Of a DNA stretch of 64,000 nucleotides, positions 60,881-64,000 are shown piece after piece. The notes under the pieces are model-generated. The model searched no databases, was not told the origin of the DNA, and was given only the letters and a program-made list of their open reading frames with translations. The translations under genes and the position numbers were made by a program. The stretch's first letter is position 1. Each line of letters begins with the position of its first letter. The DNA is taken from contig CAZFXS010000011.1 in the NCBI GenBank assembly GCA_964523395.1, positions 37,632-101,631 of the forward strand. Reading direction: 5' to 3'. The DNA comes from JANYJZ01 sp964523395 (lineage in GTDB: Bacteria > Bacteroidota > Ignavibacteria > UBA10030 > SZUA-254).

Positions 60881-63800
60881 ATGAGCTTCACATCAAAAAA
60901 TCTGTTTGGCTCAAATATCGTAATGAAACGCTGAGCGCCGGTATCATCAACGGGACAGTAAAAACCTGCAGATATTCCAATCTGTTCACCTTCGACCAAG
61001 TGCAGGTTAAGAAATTCATTTTTAGGAATAGTCACAGTAAGTACGGTCTGTTTATTGCGAACATGCATTGAAGTGAAGATGTTCAGCGTATCCGAAATGG
61101 ATTTGTCCATGAAGGGCCATGCGTTGGGGAGCATCGCGTTGAAGATTTGAACTGTCGCTGCATACCCCGTGTCGGAAACAGGTTTAAGATTAATGAGATA
61201 ATTTCCCCTGCCCAAAAACCAGCCATCTGCTTCAGCATCGAGCATCAATTTTACCGGAACGCGCTGGTTCATCTCAAATGAAAATGAAAGCGATGCTGAA
61301 TCCCACCCCGCACGCAGCGTAGCCCGGATTCCTGTATCGTCAAGTGTACCGATGAACCCATCCTTCGCAGAAGGTTTACCGGATGTAAATTGAATCCCGG
61401 TTAGCTGAGGATAACACGGATAACTATCCGCACTGTCCGGCACTCCATCATGATCCGTGTCCTTCTCCGTAAGATTCGGAAAGACTGCTTTTCCGCCAAA
61501 TGTTTCCCCCCAGCCTTCCGTTATCCAGTTCGAGAGCTTCAGCTCATCGATATCATGAATACCATCCTGATCCGAATCAGAAGATGTTGAATCACTTTCT
61601 AACCGTACTTCATCAAGAGGGAGGGAAGAGTCATTGTCCGGGATGCCATCGCTGTCTCCGTCGCGAGCCAGGGCAACATCTGTGTACTGAAGATCAGACC
61701 ATTCGGCGACCGGAACCATGCGCAGGATATACGCATTAGCGTCGAAGTGTTCGCCAAAATCGGCCGCTGTTCCGATTGTAGGTGAGATATGGTTGAACCA
61801 GTATTCGGGGTAACCGCTCAGCATGAATATGTCATCCAACTGGTGATTGAATTCATGAACCATGAGCCAGTTATTGCCTGCGTTATGGTTTTTCTTTGTC
61901 ACATCCCACCAGGAAATACCGTATCCTTTTCCCGTTCCCGCACCGGTCGTAAAACCTCCGCCCTTGCCTGAGAGCGCGTAGGTATTTCTTGCGGTATCAT
62001 ATGCCTGGGTGCAGCTGAGATATAAAAAGCCGCCGTATAAACTTTTGTCTCTTCCATTTAGGTTCAGGTATTTTTCTAAGATATCTTCTTTTGGGGGATA
62101 CCACCACTCGGTTCCGAATATTTCGTTCCTCCTGAGCCTGTCATTGACGATAATAAAGTCCATATCAATGAAAAAATTCATGCCAGAATGTATCCAATAG
62201 AAGCGGATGCCGTCATTAATCTGCTGCCGTATTCTTTCGATTTCTTCGGCAGGTATTGCCGGCGGTTCACCGTGTCGTGCCATGCCTGCGCTGTCATCGA
62301 GAATATGCGTAAAGAGGAGCGTTGCCATTTTTATCCGGGTGTACAACTTTGTCTTCGGCTCCGTGGCGGTTGTAAAGGAGTGCTCCCGTGAGGGCTGCAT
62401 CCGGGGTGGAATTGTTCCAATGATGTCCGGACGAATCGTGTAGTGGTATGTTTTCTTTCCACCGAAAACGAGGGAATCATTGTATATCATTTCTGACGAA
62501 TCATCCAAACGGATAAGGGATGTTCTTACGATTCTCCCGCCGAAATAATCGGCTATGGAAAGAGTGTCATGCTGCAGGGTTATTCCCTGCGGAAAAATAA
62601 AATTGAAGCCTCTTCCGGAGATCGTGTGCAGGAGACTGCCGTTGATATCGTACGCGCGGACCTGATTAACAACGCTCAGGTAAAGAATGCCGTCTCTGAC
62701 CGCAAGCCCTCTTGCCTCGCCCCCGCCATAAGGAATCGAGGATTTCCATATGGCTTTTTCACCGGTCCATTCATATGCTTCAATCTGACAAAGCCCGGCG
62801 TTCAAAACGAATATCCTGTTTCTTTCAATAGCGATATCAGCAGGCGCTTTCAGTTTTGCGCTGCCGAAATCAGTTATGGGACTCAGTGTACTATCCAGGA
62901 CCTGAATTCTGTTGTTTCCTTTGTCCACCACGAATATCCGGCGCTTCTCGTTCACGGCAACAGCACGTGGATTGTTGAATTGACCTCTCGATGAACCTGT
63001 CCATCCGGTTGACTGCAGCCATGTTCCTGAACGTGAAAATAAATGTACTCTGTTCGTCCCGCGATCGGTAATCACCATGGTGGCGGAGTCAAGCATTGCT
63101 ACGCTGTTCGGATGTGTGAGTTGTCCTTTCTCTTTGGCAGGTTTTCCAATGGCGCGGATTTCCTCCCCGGACGGTGATATGACACGAATTACGCTGCGCC
63201 TTGGATCAGGAATGAGAATTTTCCCATCGGGCAGGATTACGCATCGCTCAATCCAATCAATCGACCGGTGGATTCCATCTGTTGTTAATTCAGTTAACGT
63301 AACGTTATGAAAACGGACCTTGCCGGCAGAACTTTGCAATCCGATGTATCCACCTGCGTATGTCAACGGAACGGGTTTCAATGTTATTGCCTTACCGTCG
63401 ATAAAGACTTTAAATGAATTCGCATCGCGATTTACCTCCAAAGTAAGTGTGTGTTTCATGTTTGGGGTGATGACGGCGGCTTTCACAGAAGCGATTGCAT
63501 TGAATTCGGCACTCTGAAAATATCCCATCAGAAATGTTGTACCGCCGTCGTACCGTATCATTTGCGAAAAGGAAATATCATCATATTCTTTCGACGCAAA
63601 GATAAATCCAACGCCGATATCTCCGTCGAGGTGTTCAAATTCTGCTTCCAGGCGGAATGAGTGATCCATATACATATCGAGCATGGAAGCACAATCATAT
63701 TCAGTCGAGTGTTGTTCATATACCCGGTTACGAATGTGCCAGGATCCTTTTATGGGATGCCATACCGGAGACCCGTCGGACCCATCGGAATAGCTTTGAA

Positions 63801-63885
63801 AGTTTTCCCTATAAATAAGTTTTTGTCCCCTGGCTTCAGAAAAAAATAAGGATAGCAACAGCACAATACAGAGAGGCGCTTTCAT
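60874..63885 (-). CDS. Modular secreted putative zinc peptidase with NHL propeller
   Basis: From the ATG at 63885 the 1003-residue protein has a signal peptide (CIVLLLSLFFSEARG), a LamG/DUF1080-like sandwich (about 22-205), an NHL-type propeller (about 215-470; blades such as NSVAMLDSATMVITDRGTNR and RAVAVNEKRRIFVVDKGNNR), a central domain with the zinc-type motif HEFNHQLDD near 675, thrombospondin type 3-like repeats (DGDSDGIPDND, DSDQDGIHDIDE, DTDHDGVPDSAD, about 742-825), and a C-terminal DOMON/CBM9-like sandwich. The open frame continues to 63957 into the tRNA region, which is not a credible start. The protease role is inferred from one motif. Confidence 0.75.
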   Translation of the reverse strand: MKAPLCIVLLLSLFFSEARGQKLIYRENFQSYSDGSDGSPVWHPIKGSWHIRNRVYEQHSTEYDCASMLDMYMDHSFRLEAEFEHLDGDIGVGFIFASKEYDDISFSQMIRYDGGTTFLMGYFQSAEFNAIASVKAAVITPNMKHTLTLEVNRDANSFKVFIDGKAITLKPVPLTYAGGYIGLQSSAGKVRFHNVTLTELTTDGIHRSIDWIERCVILPDGKILIPDPRRSVIRVISPSGEEIRAIGKPAKEKGQLTHPNSVAMLDSATMVITDRGTNRVHLFSRSGTWLQSTGWTGSSRGQFNNPRAVAVNEKRRIFVVDKGNNRIQVLDSTLSPITDFGSAKLKAPADIAIERNRIFVLNAGLCQIEAYEWTGEKAIWKSSIPYGGGEARGLAVRDGILYLSVVNQVRAYDINGSLLHTISGRGFNFIFPQGITLQHDTLSIADYFGGRIVRTSLIRLDDSSEMIYNDSLVFGGKKTYHYTIRPDIIGTIPPRMQPSREHSFTTATEPKTKLYTRIKMATLLFTHILDDSAGMARHGEPPAIPAEEIERIRQQINDGIRFYWIHSGMNFFIDMDFIIVNDRLRRNEIFGTEWWYPPKEDILEKYLNLNGRDKSLYGGFLYLSCTQAYDTARNTYALSGKGGGFTTGAGTGKGYGISWWDVTKKNHNAGNNWLMVHEFNHQLDDIFMLSGYPEYWFNHISPTIGTAADFGEHFDANAYILRMVPVAEWSDLQYTDVALARDGDSDGIPDNDSSLPLDEVRLESDSTSSDSDQDGIHDIDELKLSNWITEGWGETFGGKAVFPNLTEKDTDHDGVPDSADSYPCYPQLTGIQFTSGKPSAKDGFIGTLDDTGIRATLRAGWDSASLSFSFEMNQRVPVKLMLDAEADGWFLGRGNYLINLKPVSDTGYAATVQIFNAMLPNAWPFMDKSISDTLNIFTSMHVRNKQTVLTVTIPKNEFLNLHLVEGEQIGISAGFYCPVDDTGAQRFITIFEPNRFFDVKLIK

Positions 63886-63930
63886 AGGGCAGCGACTAAT
63901 ATTTGATGGGAGGGAAAGAAAAGCAGTAAG

Positions 63931-64000
63931 TGCTGAAGGTGGGAGTTGAACCCACACCCGGGGTAAGCCGGACTGGATTTTGAGTCCAGCGCGTCTGCCA
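63931..64000 (-). tRNA. tRNA-Leu (CAA), 5' end outside the window
   Basis: Read on the - strand, the anticodon stem CTGGA/TCCAG encloses CTCAAAA, giving anticodon CAA (leucine, UUG). A long variable arm (about GTCCGGCTTACCCCGG) marks a class II tRNA, followed by the T arm GTGGG/TTCAACT/CCCAC, acceptor strand CTTCAGC and discriminator A. The first bases, expected as GCTGAAG, lie beyond the window. It is upstream of the peptidase gene on the same strand. Confidence 0.92.

Noticed and set aside
63886..63957. Upstream extension of the peptidase frame (24 extra residues)
   Set aside because: The extra residues are read from the tRNA-Leu gene and its flank; the ATG at 63885 is followed at once by a good signal peptide.

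Overview
The window reads as an ordinary chromosomal segment of a Gram-negative bacterium of the Bacteroidota/Chlorobi/Ignavibacteriota neighbourhood, most likely an Ignavibacteria- or Kryptonia-like lineage (inference). The pointers are a type IX secretion (T9SS) type A sorting tail with the FQNYPNPFNP signature, a PorV/PorQ-family barrel, a TonB-dependent receptor with an N-terminal carboxypeptidase-regulatory domain, several lipoproteins with clear lipoboxes, and lipopolysaccharide-type glycosyltransferases. Where promoters can be read they look like canonical sigma-70 boxes (TTGACA, 17 bp, TATACT) rather than the special Bacteroidetes type. Base composition looks even throughout, and no prophage, insertion sequence, integrase or CRISPR array is visible.

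Layout. 1-2.7 kb: end of a surface polysaccharide locus (truncated O-antigen ligase, GT2, GT9). 2.7-10.6 kb: + strand housekeeping run (DUF1844, NAD kinase, RadA, RdgB, a DUF4905-like protein, PhzF, a membrane Fe-S oxidoreductase, and a small-protein/nucleotidyltransferase pair). 10.7-16.4 kb: - strand run (GroES-like, DUF4406-like, polyprenol kinase-like, FtsH, Hpt, TilS, then a CAU-anticodon tRNA with its own promoter and terminator). 16.5-19.7 kb: hpnC-hpnD-hpnE, which make squalene. 19.7-30.6 kb: mixed genes (membrane protein, TyrS, DAHP synthase, a phosphoesterase lipoprotein with a polytopic partner, glycolate oxidase GlcD/GlcF around an esterase, a nonsense-interrupted pseudogene, ThiI). 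30.5-35.3 kb: secreted FG-GAP protein with a T9SS tail, a CDGSH protein and a large secreted protein. 35.3-48.6 kb: carbohydrate locus with a Tat-exported six-hairpin protein, GalK, a solute-binding protein fused to its ABC permease, a second permease, a beta-barrel, DinB, and two more (alpha/alpha)6 glycosidases. 48.6-60.8 kb: a propeller lipoprotein, then a surface operon behind a strong promoter: two lipoproteins, TonB-dependent receptor, large secreted protein (paralogue of the one at 33 kb), PorV-like barrel, and a Ycf48-repeat lipoprotein. 60.9-64 kb: a modular secreted putative zinc peptidase and a truncated tRNA-Leu.

Two threads deserve most attention. The first is the cell surface: a sugar importer in which the binding protein is covalently joined to the permease, next to glycosidases and galactokinase, and a six-gene envelope operon without a SusD. 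The second is a population of short dispersed repeats (A-rich period-7 tracts, a CACAGAGACACAGAG element, a GAGCGAAGCGAAG element, ATTTCGG palindromes). These sit between genes and in at least two places appear to have been taken up in frame inside coding sequence. All family names are from reading the translations; no database search was possible.
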